Shown in pieces: positions 1-7,926 of a stretch of 64,000 bases of DNA. The notes beneath the pieces are model-generated. The model did no database searches, was not told the DNA's origin, and saw only the letters and a list, made by a program, of their open reading frames with translations. Source of the DNA: RUG11690 sp045616665 (GTDB lineage Bacteria > Bacteroidota > Bacteroidia > Bacteroidales > WCHB1-69); NCBI GenBank assembly GCA_045616665.1, contig JAZLHE010000052.1, positions 1 through 64,000 of the forward strand. The letters are read 5' to 3'. A program made the position numbers and the translations under genes. Position 1 is the first letter of the stretch, and every line of letters starts with the position of its first letter.

Positions 1-226
1 GGGTGGGGGAAGTTGTACCCAGCGACTTCAAAAAACGACACCCCGAAACCACATCAGGACAGCTCAACGACCCCGCACGTGCGCGTTGAATGTAGAAATT
101 CCTTCTCGAATTGGCAAATTCTCATTCTGCGGAATTTAGGATTTAATAGATTTAATTGTTTTTTTATGAAAAAAACATAGACATATTAAAAAAAATTGTA
201 TCTTTGCAGTTTAAAGTGAAAAAAGT
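1..226. other. Window-edge stretch without a complete gene
   Basis: The first ~90 bases are GC-richer than what follows. In the third forward frame they stay open from the edge to a TGA at 87-89, which could be the last ~28 codons of an upstream gene, but the other two forward frames are also open past that point and I recognise no family. Bases 90-226 are AT-rich. They hold a loose inverted repeat (AAATTCC near 96, GGAATTT near 131) with no T-run, then the promoter of the symporter gene. Confidence 0.3.
199..206 (+). promoter_or_regulatory. Bacteroidota -7 promoter box before the symporter gene
   Basis: TATCTTTG matches the TAnnTTTG -7 consensus of the Bacteroidota primary sigma factor. It lies 20 bases before the ATG at 227, giving a very short leader. 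I see no good -33 TTTG at the usual 19-21 base spacing, so the assignment rests on the -7 box and its position. Confidence 0.6.
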
Positions 227-1732
227 ATGCAAGGACTGATATTCTCCTTCTTCGTCATCTATACGCTCCTGTTGTTTGTCATCACGGGGATTACTTCACG
301 CAAGGCGAACAACCAGACATACTTTACCGGCAACCGCAAGTCACCGTGGTTCATCGTGGCCTATGGTATGATTGGTGCCTCGCTCTCAGGCGTGACCTTT
401 ATGTCCGTTCCCGGCGATGTGGCCACCACCCAATTTACCTATTTCGGCGTGGTTTTAGGTTACATCCTCGGCTACATCACCATTGCTTACGTTTTGCTTC
501 CTGTATATTACAAGTACAACCTCACTTCCATCTACGAATTTCTCGGCAAACGTCTGGGCAACAACGCCCAGAAAACCGGTTCGCTGCTCTTCATCATCTC
601 CCGACTAATGGGATCCGCCCTTCGTATGTACTTGGTAATCTTCGTATTGCAGATTTTTGTCTTTGACGCGTGGAACATTCCCATCTGGGTCACCGCCTGC
701 ATTATGATTATCATCATTCTGCTTTACACGTTCAAAGGCGGCCTTAAAACCATTGTCTGGACCGACACCCTGCAAACCACCTTTCTCCTCACCGCCCTTG
801 TCATTTCTTTAGTAGTGATTTTCAAGGATTTAGGATATAGTATGAGTGAAATGTGGAGCAAAATGGATACGGCCGGCTACACCAAGGTTTTCAATACGGA
901 CTGGCGCGCCAACAACTATTTCCTCAAGCAGATTTTCGGTGGAATGTTCATTACAATTGCGATGACCGGCTTAGATCAGGATATGATGCAGAAAAACCTG
1001 TCCTGTAAGACTTTAAAGGATTCGCAACGAAACATGCTTTCTTTTACCGGCATTCTGGTAATCGTCAACGTGTTGTTCTTGGCATTGGGCGGCTTTTTGC
1101 TGGTTTACGCCCAACAAAACGGCATCGACCTCAGTGGAATGCCCACCGACCGCATCTTCCCCGAATTGGCCTTCAACCACTTGGGCAAGGTGGCCGCCAT
1201 TTTCTTTGTCATCGGCTTGATTTCCGCCGGCTATTCCAGCGCCGACGGCACCTTCACGGCACTCACCACCTCTGTATGTTACGACCTGCTCCACATCGAG
1301 CAGCGTTTCACCGATGAAAGAAAGCAGCTTTTAGTCAGACGTTGCGTCCACCTGCTCATCTCAACATTGTTCCTTGCCATCATCGTCATTTTTGCCAACC
1401 ACCACAACGACGCCATCATCCGCATCATCTTTATGGTGGCAAGCTACACCTACGGTCCCATTTTGGGGCTCTTCGCCTTCGGTATTCTCACTCGTCGAAC
1501 CATCAAGCACAAATTCCTCATTCCCGTCATCGCCATCTTAATTCCCTGCCTTTGCTATATTCTATCTTCCTTTTCTCAACAGATTTTCAACGGATACAAG
1601 TTTGGCTTTGAACTACTTATCGTCAACGGAGGTTTGGTATTCCTTGCCCTGACGGCCATCAGCCAAAAAGGAACCACCACTTCAACAATTCAAAACGAAA
1701 AAGAAATCGATTCACTTCATACGAACAAATAA
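227..1732 (+). CDS. Sodium:solute symporter (SSS family)
   Basis: Integral inner-membrane protein of 501 residues with about 13 hydrophobic segments, the usual size for the SSS (SLC5-like) family that couples substrate uptake to sodium entry. The N-terminus has the family pattern: a first membrane segment, then a short SRKANN.TYFTGNRKSPW stretch before a Gly/Ser-rich second segment (GASLSGVTFMSVPGD), which in this family lines the sodium and substrate site. A conserved GLISAGYSSADGTFTALTT stretch sits near residue 330. The ATG at 227 follows a clear promoter box. The substrate cannot be read from sequence; sialic acid, sugars, amino acids or carboxylates are all possible. The exported-protein genes that follow after 18 bases do not suggest a substrate. 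Confidence 0.85.
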   Translation: MQGLIFSFFVIYTLLLFVITGITSRKANNQTYFTGNRKSPWFIVAYGMIGASLSGVTFMSVPGDVATTQFTYFGVVLGYILGYITIAYVLLPVYYKYNLTSIYEFLGKRLGNNAQKTGSLLFIISRLMGSALRMYLVIFVLQIFVFDAWNIPIWVTACIMIIIILLYTFKGGLKTIVWTDTLQTTFLLTALVISLVVIFKDLGYSMSEMWSKMDTAGYTKVFNTDWRANNYFLKQIFGGMFITIAMTGLDQDMMQKNLSCKTLKDSQRNMLSFTGILVIVNVLFLALGGFLLVYAQQNGIDLSGMPTDRIFPELAFNHLGKVAAIFFVIGLISAGYSSADGTFTALTTSVCYDLLHIEQRFTDERKQLLVRRCVHLLISTLFLAIIVIFANHHNDAIIRIIFMVASYTYGPILGLFAFGILTRRTIKHKFLIPVIAILIPCLCYILSSFSQQIFNGYKFGFELLIVNGGLVFLALTAISQKGTTTSTIQNEKEIDSLHTNK

Positions 1733-1750
1733 AATCTTAATTTACTTATA

Positions 1751-2839
1751 ATGAAAAAGTTACTCTTCGTCCTTTGTTTTTTCGCCGGAATCAGCTCGAT
1801 ATGCGCCCAAAAGCAAGTATATAAAATGCCGCTTGACAGCAATATTCAGTTAAGCAACAACGCTTTTTGCTATATGCTTCCAACCACCGCTGTCAAAGTG
1901 GATGTCACGGTGATCAAAGTCCGGGAAATTAAAGGATATTATGCCGAAGACGCCGAAAAGATGCTGGGACTAACCAACATCATTTCTGAAAACAAAACTT
2001 ACTATAAGTTAAAGGACGTGAGTATCAATACGGAAACTATTCCAGACCCCACTCATCGCTATGCGGTTGAACCTTCGTCAAACCAAGTAAAAAGCGGCGA
2101 TTATCTGTCTTCTTTGATCAAACGTGATTTACAAAACGCGACCGTCTTTGAACCGACCTACACCACCGAAACGGCAGAGGTTCCGGATTTCTACAGGAAT
2201 TACGCCAACGTCTCCTTTACCGAATCTGAAGATGCTTTTGTAGAAACCAAGATCATCAACGGTGTTGTGACGCAAGTTCCTGCCAACCACACCAAAATTG
2301 TCAACAAATCTGCTTCCCAGAAGATTCAGGAAGCTGCCGACCAGATCACACAAATTCGCAAACAACGAAACGCCCTCATCGCCGGCGAACAGGAAATTCC
2401 ATATAGCGATCAGGCATTAAGATTGATGATTGACGAACTCAATCAGGCAGAGAACAACTACCTTGACTTATTCCGTGGCATCAGTTTGGAAGATGAGATT
2501 CATTATACGTTCTATGCCACGCCACAAGGAAACGAAAACGATATGCCCATTTTCTTCTTTGACTCAAACCTTGGTTTCAGTTCTCAGGAAAGCGCAAACG
2601 GCATTGCCTATTCGCTCCACTTTACGCCACAATGGGACAATGGCTACCTTCTTAACCAAAATCCTAAAAAGGCGAACTCCGGCTACCGCATTCGCACCGC
2701 AATTCCTGTTTCCATCAGTTTGGAATCAGGAAACATCCATCACGAATTTGGCATTTATCCGATGTTCCAGTGGAGCAACATCAAGACTCTTCCTGCCAAC
2801 ATCGACACCAATATTGAAGAAATCGGCTTTATCTACTAA
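1751..2839 (+). CDS. DUF4831 family exported protein
   Basis: A 362-residue protein with an N-terminal signal peptide (MKKLLFVLCFFAGISSICAQ) and no later membrane segments, so probably periplasmic or on the outer-membrane side. I assign DUF4831, a Bacteroidota family of unknown function, from its typical blocks: GYYAEDAEKMLGL near residue 62, a QRNALIAGE-like stretch near 203 and YLDLFRG near 237. The signal peptide ends in Ala-Gln, as often seen before a Gln or Cys in this phylum. It follows the symporter by 18 bases and precedes a small lipoprotein gene by 9 bases, so the genes 227-4211 look like one transcript. No function can be assigned. Confidence 0.8.
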   Translation: MKKLLFVLCFFAGISSICAQKQVYKMPLDSNIQLSNNAFCYMLPTTAVKVDVTVIKVREIKGYYAEDAEKMLGLTNIISENKTYYKLKDVSINTETIPDPTHRYAVEPSSNQVKSGDYLSSLIKRDLQNATVFEPTYTTETAEVPDFYRNYANVSFTESEDAFVETKIINGVVTQVPANHTKIVNKSASQKIQEAADQITQIRKQRNALIAGEQEIPYSDQALRLMIDELNQAENNYLDLFRGISLEDEIHYTFYATPQGNENDMPIFFFDSNLGFSSQESANGIAYSLHFTPQWDNGYLLNQNPKKANSGYRIRTAIPVSISLESGNIHHEFGIYPMFQWSNIKTLPANIDTNIEEIGFIY

Positions 2840-2848
2840 TCAAACGAT

Positions 2849-3349
2849 ATGAAAAGAATTGTCATTTTTGCGTTTATTGCAGCCTTTTTGACGACAGGAT
2901 GCCACAAAAAAAGCGAACAAGAGCTTTTGAGTAATCGCCTGCGGTCCTGCACAGAGCAATATGTCAAAGAGGAACTGCAAATCGGCAATCCCGATTCGGT
3001 GGTCATCAACAAAATTGACACCGTTACCGAAATGGGCTATGCAAAATTGGTATTGGAACTGTTGGAAAACCTTGAATATCAATATAAATTGATGTACGAT
3101 GAAGCCACTTTGGCCAATGATGACCGAAAAATAGACAATTTAGAAATCTATTTACGACAGATTTCCTCCCAAACCGACTATTTTCGCGCTATTGAAGAAG
3201 CCGAATCGGCCGACAACCAGAAAATTCTGCTTTATATGATTTCAGCCGCCTACTATAAAGAAGGCGAAGTCAACGACTTCATCTGCTTTGCCAAACCCGA
3301 CTTCAGTTTGCATATTCTTGATCCATTCGCTGACAACCTGCTTCAGTAA
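2849..3349 (+). CDS. Small lipoprotein of unknown function
   Basis: A 166-residue protein with a signal peptide ending in a lipobox (FLTTGC; Cys at residue 18), so it should be lipid-anchored. The mature part is acidic and predicted mostly helical, with no motif that I recognise. Residues KKSEQEL follow the lipidated Cys. It lies between DUF4831 (9 bases upstream) and an Omp28-like lipoprotein (31 bases downstream), and is probably co-transcribed with both. The context suggests an envelope role, nothing more precise. Confidence 0.75.
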   Translation: MKRIVIFAFIAAFLTTGCHKKSEQELLSNRLRSCTEQYVKEELQIGNPDSVVINKIDTVTEMGYAKLVLELLENLEYQYKLMYDEATLANDDRKIDNLEIYLRQISSQTDYFRAIEEAESADNQKILLYMISAAYYKEGEVNDFICFAKPDFSLHILDPFADNLLQ

Positions 3350-3380
3350 AAACCATAGACAAACATTAAAATTAAATACG

Positions 3381-4211
3381 ATGAAAAAAATTCTTATTTT
3401 CCTTTGCATTGCTTTCATTTTCGCCTCTTGCAACAAAATCCAAGGACCCTATGTCAAAAAGTCAGGACAGTCGGACGTGGTCGTTGAATTTCCAAAACTC
3501 GATACCAATACCGTTTATAGAAAAATCCTATTTGAAGAATATACCGGACACTGCTGCATCGGCTGCCCAGAAGGTCACGAAATCCTGGTAAATCTGCAGT
3601 CTATCTATGGCGACACTTTGATTCCTATGTGTATTCACGCAGGCTATTTTGCCGAACCTGAAAACGGACTGTTTTCCTACGATTTCAGAACGATTGCCGG
3701 CGAAGAATTGAATTTAGATTATGGCATCACCAACAATCCCCAAGCCATCGTCAACCGTGTTCCGGAACCTTTGGACAAATCAAGCTGGTCAGATGCCCTT
3801 AAAGCAACAGACCGCACCAAATATGCCGCCATCCAAATGATCAATATTTACGACGACGAAGACGAAATCTTGGGCGTATATACCAAAACCACAATGCTTC
3901 GTGATTATCCCGGACAAGTAAAAATTTCATTGTTCCTCATTGAAGACAACATCATCAAACCTCAAAAATATTCGGATCACGTTGACACGAACTATGTACA
4001 CAACCACGTGTTAAGATATGGAATCAACGGAACTTACGGCGAAATTGTCTCCGCCAACGGTTACGTACAGAAAGATTCCAGCTATTTATACGGATACCTT
4101 CAAAGTTTTTACCTAACAGACTGGGTTCCAGAAAAGTGCAGTGTCGTAGCCATTTTGTGGGACCATCAGGAAGATAAGATTCTGCAAACTGAAATCAAAA
4201 AGGTAAAATAA
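3381..4211 (+). CDS. Omp28-related outer-membrane lipoprotein
   Basis: A 276-residue lipoprotein: the signal peptide ends in FIFASC (lipobox), and the mature protein carries the Omp28 signature EEYTGHCCIGCPEGHE, which resembles a thioredoxin-like CxxC environment (GHCCIGCP). Omp28 of Porphyromonas gingivalis is the family namesake, a surface lipoprotein of unclear function. I choose the ATG at 3381 because it begins the signal peptide; the frame is open further upstream (to 3288) but that extension overlaps the preceding gene and would bury the signal. Last gene of the 227-4211 unit: a strong hairpin follows. Confidence 0.82.
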   Translation: MKKILIFLCIAFIFASCNKIQGPYVKKSGQSDVVVEFPKLDTNTVYRKILFEEYTGHCCIGCPEGHEILVNLQSIYGDTLIPMCIHAGYFAEPENGLFSYDFRTIAGEELNLDYGITNNPQAIVNRVPEPLDKSSWSDALKATDRTKYAAIQMINIYDDEDEILGVYTKTTMLRDYPGQVKISLFLIEDNIIKPQKYSDHVDTNYVHNHVLRYGINGTYGEIVSANGYVQKDSSYLYGYLQSFYLTDWVPEKCSVVAILWDHQEDKILQTEIKKVK

Positions 4212-4252
4212 GACATCATATTAATTCCCCCTATTCCTTGAAAACAAGGACT

Positions 4253-4300
4253 AAAAGAATTAATTTCATCTTTTGTGTTGAGGATGAAATTAATTCTTTT
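4253..4300. terminator. Strong intrinsic terminator upstream of atpB
   Basis: Perfect 18-bp inverted repeat: arm 4253-4270 (starts AAAAGAATTAATTTC) pairs with 4283-4300, which ends in TTCTTTT; loop 4271-4282. The A-run and T-run on the outer sides allow it to act in both directions. A second small hairpin (CCTTG-AAAA-CAAGG, 4236-4249) sits just before it. It separates the symporter/Omp28 unit from the ATP synthase genes. Confidence 0.85.
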
Positions 4301-4329
4301 TCGTTTAAAAAATATTCGTATATTAGTAC

Positions 4330-4343
4330 GCATTATTTAATGC
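4330..4343. promoter_or_regulatory. 14-bp palindrome upstream of atpB
   Basis: GCATTATTTAATGC is a perfect palindrome lying 45 bases before the atpB start. Ten bases later TATTTTG (4353-4359) resembles a -7 box that is one base short. The palindrome could be an operator for the atpB transcript, but it is AT-rich and short, and the promoter assignment is weak. Confidence 0.35.
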
Positions 4344-4387
4344 AAATAACTTTATTTTGAATTTACAACATAACAAATTGATATATT

Positions 4388-5539
4388 ATGACTTACGGGA
4401 AAATTAGACAATTAGTAGCGTATGCGATTTTTGTCGTTTTTTTCATTTTTTCTCCCATTTTCTCTCAAACTGCCAAAGCTGAGGAAGAAGAATTCAACGC
4501 CGGAGAATACATTATGGGGCACATCACCGACGAATACGGCTGGCACATTACCACCTTCAACGAACATTCCATTTCGGTTCCGCTTCCCATCATCCTGTTT
4601 GACAATGGCCTGGTTTCATTTTCTTCCAGTCAACTGCATCACGGAGAAAAGGCATACAAGGGTTATGCGATGGGATTTACCGAAGAAACATCGGGTTCCA
4701 TCGTCAAGTTGGGCGGTGATTTTGCCGACTATACGGGTGAGTTGGAAGAAGGCGCCACCTACCCCATCGACCACGTTTGCAAATTCGACATTTCCATCAC
4801 CAAAAACGTATGCGCACTTTTCGTTTCCATCATTTTGTTATGCTGGATTTTCTTATCGGTGGCAAAAAGATACAAAGAAGGACCTCTCAAAGCCCCAAAA
4901 GGATTACAATCATTATTGGAACCATTGGTATTGTTTGTGCGTGATGAAGTTGCCATTCCCTCCATTGGAGAAGACAAATACCAAAAATATTTCCCTTACC
5001 TGTTGACCCTGTTTTTCTTCATCTTGGTCAACAACTTAATGGGATTGATTCCTATTTTCCCCGGTGGTGCCAATGTAACGGGAAACATTGCCGTTACGGC
5101 AGTTTTGGCCATCATCACTTTTTTCATCACCAACATATCCGCCAACAAGCATTATTGGAAAGACATCATCAACGCTCCCGGTGTTCCCTGGTGGTTGAAA
5201 TTTCCACTTCCATTAATGCCCATCGTTGAATTTATCGGCGTTTTCACCAAGCCTTTCGTATTGATGATCCGACTTTTCGCCAACATCACCGCAGGTCACA
5301 TCATCGTTTTGGGTTTCTTGGGCTTGATATTCATTTTCGGAGCAATGAGTCCGGCCATTGGCTACGCCGTTTCTCCGGTATCTATCTTCTTCTATTTGTT
5401 TATGGGATTGCTCGAATTACTGGTAGCCTTCATCCAGGCATTCGTATTCACCCTGCTGTCTGCCATCTATATCGGCATGGCCATTGAAGAACCCCATAGC
5501 GAAAAGAAAGAAGAAAAAGCAGAAATTGTTATGCAATAA
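4388..5539 (+). CDS. atpB: ATP synthase Fo subunit a
   Basis: Subunit a of the F-type ATP synthase, the stator part of the proton channel. It is 383 residues, longer than the ~270 of E. coli, because Bacteroidota versions carry an N-terminal signal-like segment and a periplasmic domain (about residues 1-135, with HITDEYGWHI near 45). The channel part follows, with the essential arginine in PFVLMIRLFANITAGH and conserved helices to the C-terminus (AFVFTLLSAIYIGMAIEE). atpE follows after 29 bases. Together with atpE and atpF it forms a partial Fo operon: in related genomes atpH, atpA and atpG normally come next, but here they are missing from the whole window. Confidence 0.95.
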   Translation: MTYGKIRQLVAYAIFVVFFIFSPIFSQTAKAEEEEFNAGEYIMGHITDEYGWHITTFNEHSISVPLPIILFDNGLVSFSSSQLHHGEKAYKGYAMGFTEETSGSIVKLGGDFADYTGELEEGATYPIDHVCKFDISITKNVCALFVSIILLCWIFLSVAKRYKEGPLKAPKGLQSLLEPLVLFVRDEVAIPSIGEDKYQKYFPYLLTLFFFILVNNLMGLIPIFPGGANVTGNIAVTAVLAIITFFITNISANKHYWKDIINAPGVPWWLKFPLPLMPIVEFIGVFTKPFVLMIRLFANITAGHIIVLGFLGLIFIFGAMSPAIGYAVSPVSIFFYLFMGLLELLVAFIQAFVFTLLSAIYIGMAIEEPHSEKKEEKAEIVMQ

Positions 5540-5568
5540 CATATTTATTCACTTAAACTTAATCAATT

Positions 5569-5823
5569 ATGACTGGATTAACATTATTACAAGCAGCAGC
5601 TGATTTGGCAGCTATCGGCAAAGCCGGTGCTGGTATTGGTGCAGGTTTGGCAGCCATTGGCGCAGGTCTCGGTATCGGTAACATCGGTAAAGGCGCAGTA
5701 GAAGCCATCGCAAGACAACCCGAAGCTGGCGGCGACATCAGAACCAATATGATTCTGACCGCGGCTTTCGTCGAAGGTGTTGCTCTGTTCGGCATCGTAG
5801 TCTGCTTATTGATTGTTATCTAA
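5569..5823 (+). CDS. atpE: ATP synthase Fo subunit c
   Basis: An 84-residue two-helix proteolipid that forms the rotor ring. Visible features: a Gly-rich first helix (GAGIGAGLAAIGAGLGIGN, 20-38), the polar loop RQPE (49-52), and the ion-carrying carboxylate Glu69 in AAFVEGVAL. The Gln of the first helix and the Ser-Thr pair after the Glu that mark sodium-binding rings are absent (an Ile and Gly-Val occupy those places in my hand alignment), so proton coupling is likely. A hairpin follows directly and probably tunes the high subunit c dose relative to atpF. Confidence 0.95.
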   Translation: MTGLTLLQAAADLAAIGKAGAGIGAGLAAIGAGLGIGNIGKGAVEAIARQPEAGGDIRTNMILTAAFVEGVALFGIVVCLLIVI

Positions 5824-5835
5824 CATCAAAACGAC

Positions 5836-5871
5836 AAAGGGAATCGCCGCGGTTGGCGGGGTTTCCCTTTT
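5836..5871 (+). terminator. Hairpin between atpE and atpF (attenuator or RNA stabiliser)
   Basis: AAAGGGAA (5836-5843) pairs with TTCCCTTT (5863-5870), with an inner CGCC/GGCG pairing and a short T-run at the end. It begins 13 bases after the atpE stop. Because atpF follows in the same direction, it probably acts as a partial terminator or protects the upstream atpE message, a usual way to make more subunit c than b. It would also limit read-through into the polyene cluster downstream. Confidence 0.65.
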
Positions 5872-5903
5872 CATCATTAAAACAAAACTAAAAACACAAT
5901 ACT

Positions 5904-6410
5904 ATGACTTTATTAGCTTCACTTATTACTCCTTCATTCGGTTTACTTTTCTGGATGCTCATCGGTTTTGGCATTTTGGTATTCATCCTCGCCAAATTCG
6001 CCTGGCCGGTCATCACCAAAAGCATCGCTAAGAGAGAACAATATATCGAATCACAACTGGCAGAAGCAGAAAAAATCAAAAACGAATTGGCAGGCCTTGA
6101 ACAAAAGCACAATATGATGATGGCTGAAGCCAAGGCAGAACGCGATAAAATCTTAGCCGACGCAAGAAAAATCAGCGAAAAAATGTATGAAGACGCCAAG
6201 GCCAAAGCCAATGCAGAAGCTACCTTAATGATTGAAGAAGCAAAGAAAACAATCAACTTCGAAAAGATGAAAGCCATGACGGATGTCAAAAACGAAATCG
6301 CCAACTTGTCTATCGATATGGCTGAAAAGGTTTTGCGTCACGAATTGGCAGACAAGAACAAACAGGAAGAACTTATTGCAGGTTGGATGAAAGAACTTAA
6401 TCTGAATTAG
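5904..6410 (+). CDS. atpF: ATP synthase Fo subunit b
   Basis: A 168-residue peripheral stalk subunit: one N-terminal membrane helix (about 8-30, LITPSFGLLFWMLIGFGILV), then a long charged coiled coil rich in Glu, Lys and Ala. Length and layout are standard. The gene ends at 6410 and is followed after only 7 bases by an aromatic amino acid ammonia-lyase gene, where atpH (delta) would be expected. I find no remnant of atpH, atpA or atpG in the gap or elsewhere in the window. Confidence 0.93.
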   Translation: MTLLASLITPSFGLLFWMLIGFGILVFILAKFAWPVITKSIAKREQYIESQLAEAEKIKNELAGLEQKHNMMMAEAKAERDKILADARKISEKMYEDAKAKANAEATLMIEEAKKTINFEKMKAMTDVKNEIANLSIDMAEKVLRHELADKNKQEELIAGWMKELNLN

Positions 6411-6417
6411 TAAATCA

Positions 6418-7914
6418 ATGACATTACAGGAAATTGAAGAAATTCTGTTTCAGGAAAAAGAAATTCATCTTTCCAGCGAAGAGCAGAAAAAAATTTCAGA
6501 CAGTTACCGTTTTCTAAATGACTTTGCCAAAGACAAAGTCATTTATGGTATAAATACCGGCTTCGGTCCGATGGCACAATACCGCATTCAGGACGAGGCC
6601 CTCAATGACTTACAATATAATATTATACGAAGTCATTCAACGGGTGCGGGCGAACCATTCGCACCCATTTACGTCAGAGCCGCTATGATGGCTCGCCTCG
6701 CCACATTTGTCCGTGGAAAATCCGGAATCCATCCTGATGTCACCCAAATGCTGGTGACCTTTATCAACAAGCACATCTATCCGCTTGTTCCCCAACACGG
6801 CAGCGTGGGTGCCAGCGGCGACCTGGTTCAACTTTCCCATATTGCCCTTGCCCTCATCGGCGAAGGCGAAGTGTTTTATCGTGGCCAACGACGCGCCACA
6901 CAAGACGTTCTTCAAGAACTTCACATCTCCCCACTCAAACTACACCTTCGCGACGGTCTGGCCGTAGTCAACGGCACCGCGATGATGACAGGAGTCGGTT
7001 TAGTCAACCTGCATCAGGCCAAACAGCTCTTGCACCACGCCCTCACCGCATCCGTGATGATCAACGAAATTGCTGCTTCCTATAACGATTTTATGGCAGC
7101 TGAGCTCAATGAACTCAAAGGTCACGAAGGACAATCGTTCATCGCCAAGAAAATGAAAACCTTGGCCCAAGGCGACCAGTGTATGCTTCAACGCGAGGTT
7201 GTTTTATACCAACCTCATAACGAACAGGTGTTCTCTCATAAAGTACAGCCATACTATTCTTTACGCTGCATTCCTCAAATACTGGGTCCGATTTACGACA
7301 GTTTGCAATATACCGAAAGAATTTTAGTGGAAGAATACAATTCCGTAGATGACAACCCGGTAGTGGATACGGAAACGCGAACCGTCTATCACGGAGGCAA
7401 CTTCCATGGCGATTACATTTCATTTGAAATGGACAAACTCAAAATCGCCATCGTCAAGCTGACGATGCTGATGGAACGACAACTCAACTACTTATGCCAC
7501 GACCGCATCAACGGCATTTTGCCTCCTTTCTGCAATTTGGGAACACTGGGACTGAATTATGGCATTCAGGCATTGCAATTCACCGCTACTTCCACCACCG
7601 CCGAATCACAAACCCTGGCCAATTCAATGTACGTGCACAGCATTCCCAACAACAACGACAACCAAGACATCGTAAGTATGGGAACCAATGCCGGAATTTT
7701 GGCTAAACGTGTCATTGACAATGCTTTTCAGGTGATGGCCATCCATTTTATCGCCATTGCACAAGCTGTTGACTGTCTGCAAATTGCCCACAAACTGGCT
7801 CCTGCGACGCAAAAAGTTTACCAAGACATCAGAGCCTTGATGCCAACCATCGTTGCCGACAAGCCCACCTACAAAGACATAGAAAAAATCATTGAATATT
7901 TACGTCAATTTTAA
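6418..7914 (+). CDS. Aromatic amino acid ammonia-lyase, probably tyrosine ammonia-lyase
   Basis: A 498-residue member of the MIO lyase family. Ala132-Ser133-Gly134 in GSVGASGDLVQLSH should cyclise to the MIO prosthetic group; Tyr43 in IYGINTGFG is the catalytic base. Around the substrate-selecting site it reads LQYNIIRSHSTG (Ser72-His73). From memory this closely resembles the Flavobacterium johnsoniae tyrosine ammonia-lyase of its flexirubin cluster (same IYGVNTGFGPMAQYRI and NNNDNQDIVSMGTN blocks), so I favour tyrosine to 4-coumarate over histidine to urocanate; absence of other hut genes agrees. It is the first gene of the aryl polyene cluster and should supply the aromatic starter. It starts 7 bases after atpF with no promoter of its own visible, so it may be transcribed from the atp promoter. 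Confidence 0.88.
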   Translation: MTLQEIEEILFQEKEIHLSSEEQKKISDSYRFLNDFAKDKVIYGINTGFGPMAQYRIQDEALNDLQYNIIRSHSTGAGEPFAPIYVRAAMMARLATFVRGKSGIHPDVTQMLVTFINKHIYPLVPQHGSVGASGDLVQLSHIALALIGEGEVFYRGQRRATQDVLQELHISPLKLHLRDGLAVVNGTAMMTGVGLVNLHQAKQLLHHALTASVMINEIAASYNDFMAAELNELKGHEGQSFIAKKMKTLAQGDQCMLQREVVLYQPHNEQVFSHKVQPYYSLRCIPQILGPIYDSLQYTERILVEEYNSVDDNPVVDTETRTVYHGGNFHGDYISFEMDKLKIAIVKLTMLMERQLNYLCHDRINGILPPFCNLGTLGLNYGIQALQFTATSTTAESQTLANSMYVHSIPNNNDNQDIVSMGTNAGILAKRVIDNAFQVMAIHFIAIAQAVDCLQIAHKLAPATQKVYQDIRALMPTIVADKPTYKDIEKIIEYLRQF

Positions 7915-7926
7915 ATATAGAAGACA

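Noticed and set aside
1..89. 3' end of an upstream coding sequence
   Set aside because: All three forward frames remain open over this stretch and no family is recognised, so it is not listed as a gene.
5569..5823. Sodium-type ATP synthase c subunit
   Set aside because: The Gln and Ser/Thr ligands typical of sodium rings are absent in the hand alignment.
6418..7914. Histidine ammonia-lyase of a histidine-utilisation pathway
   Set aside because: No hutU, hutI or hutG genes; context and sequence favour a tyrosine ammonia-lyase in a polyene cluster.
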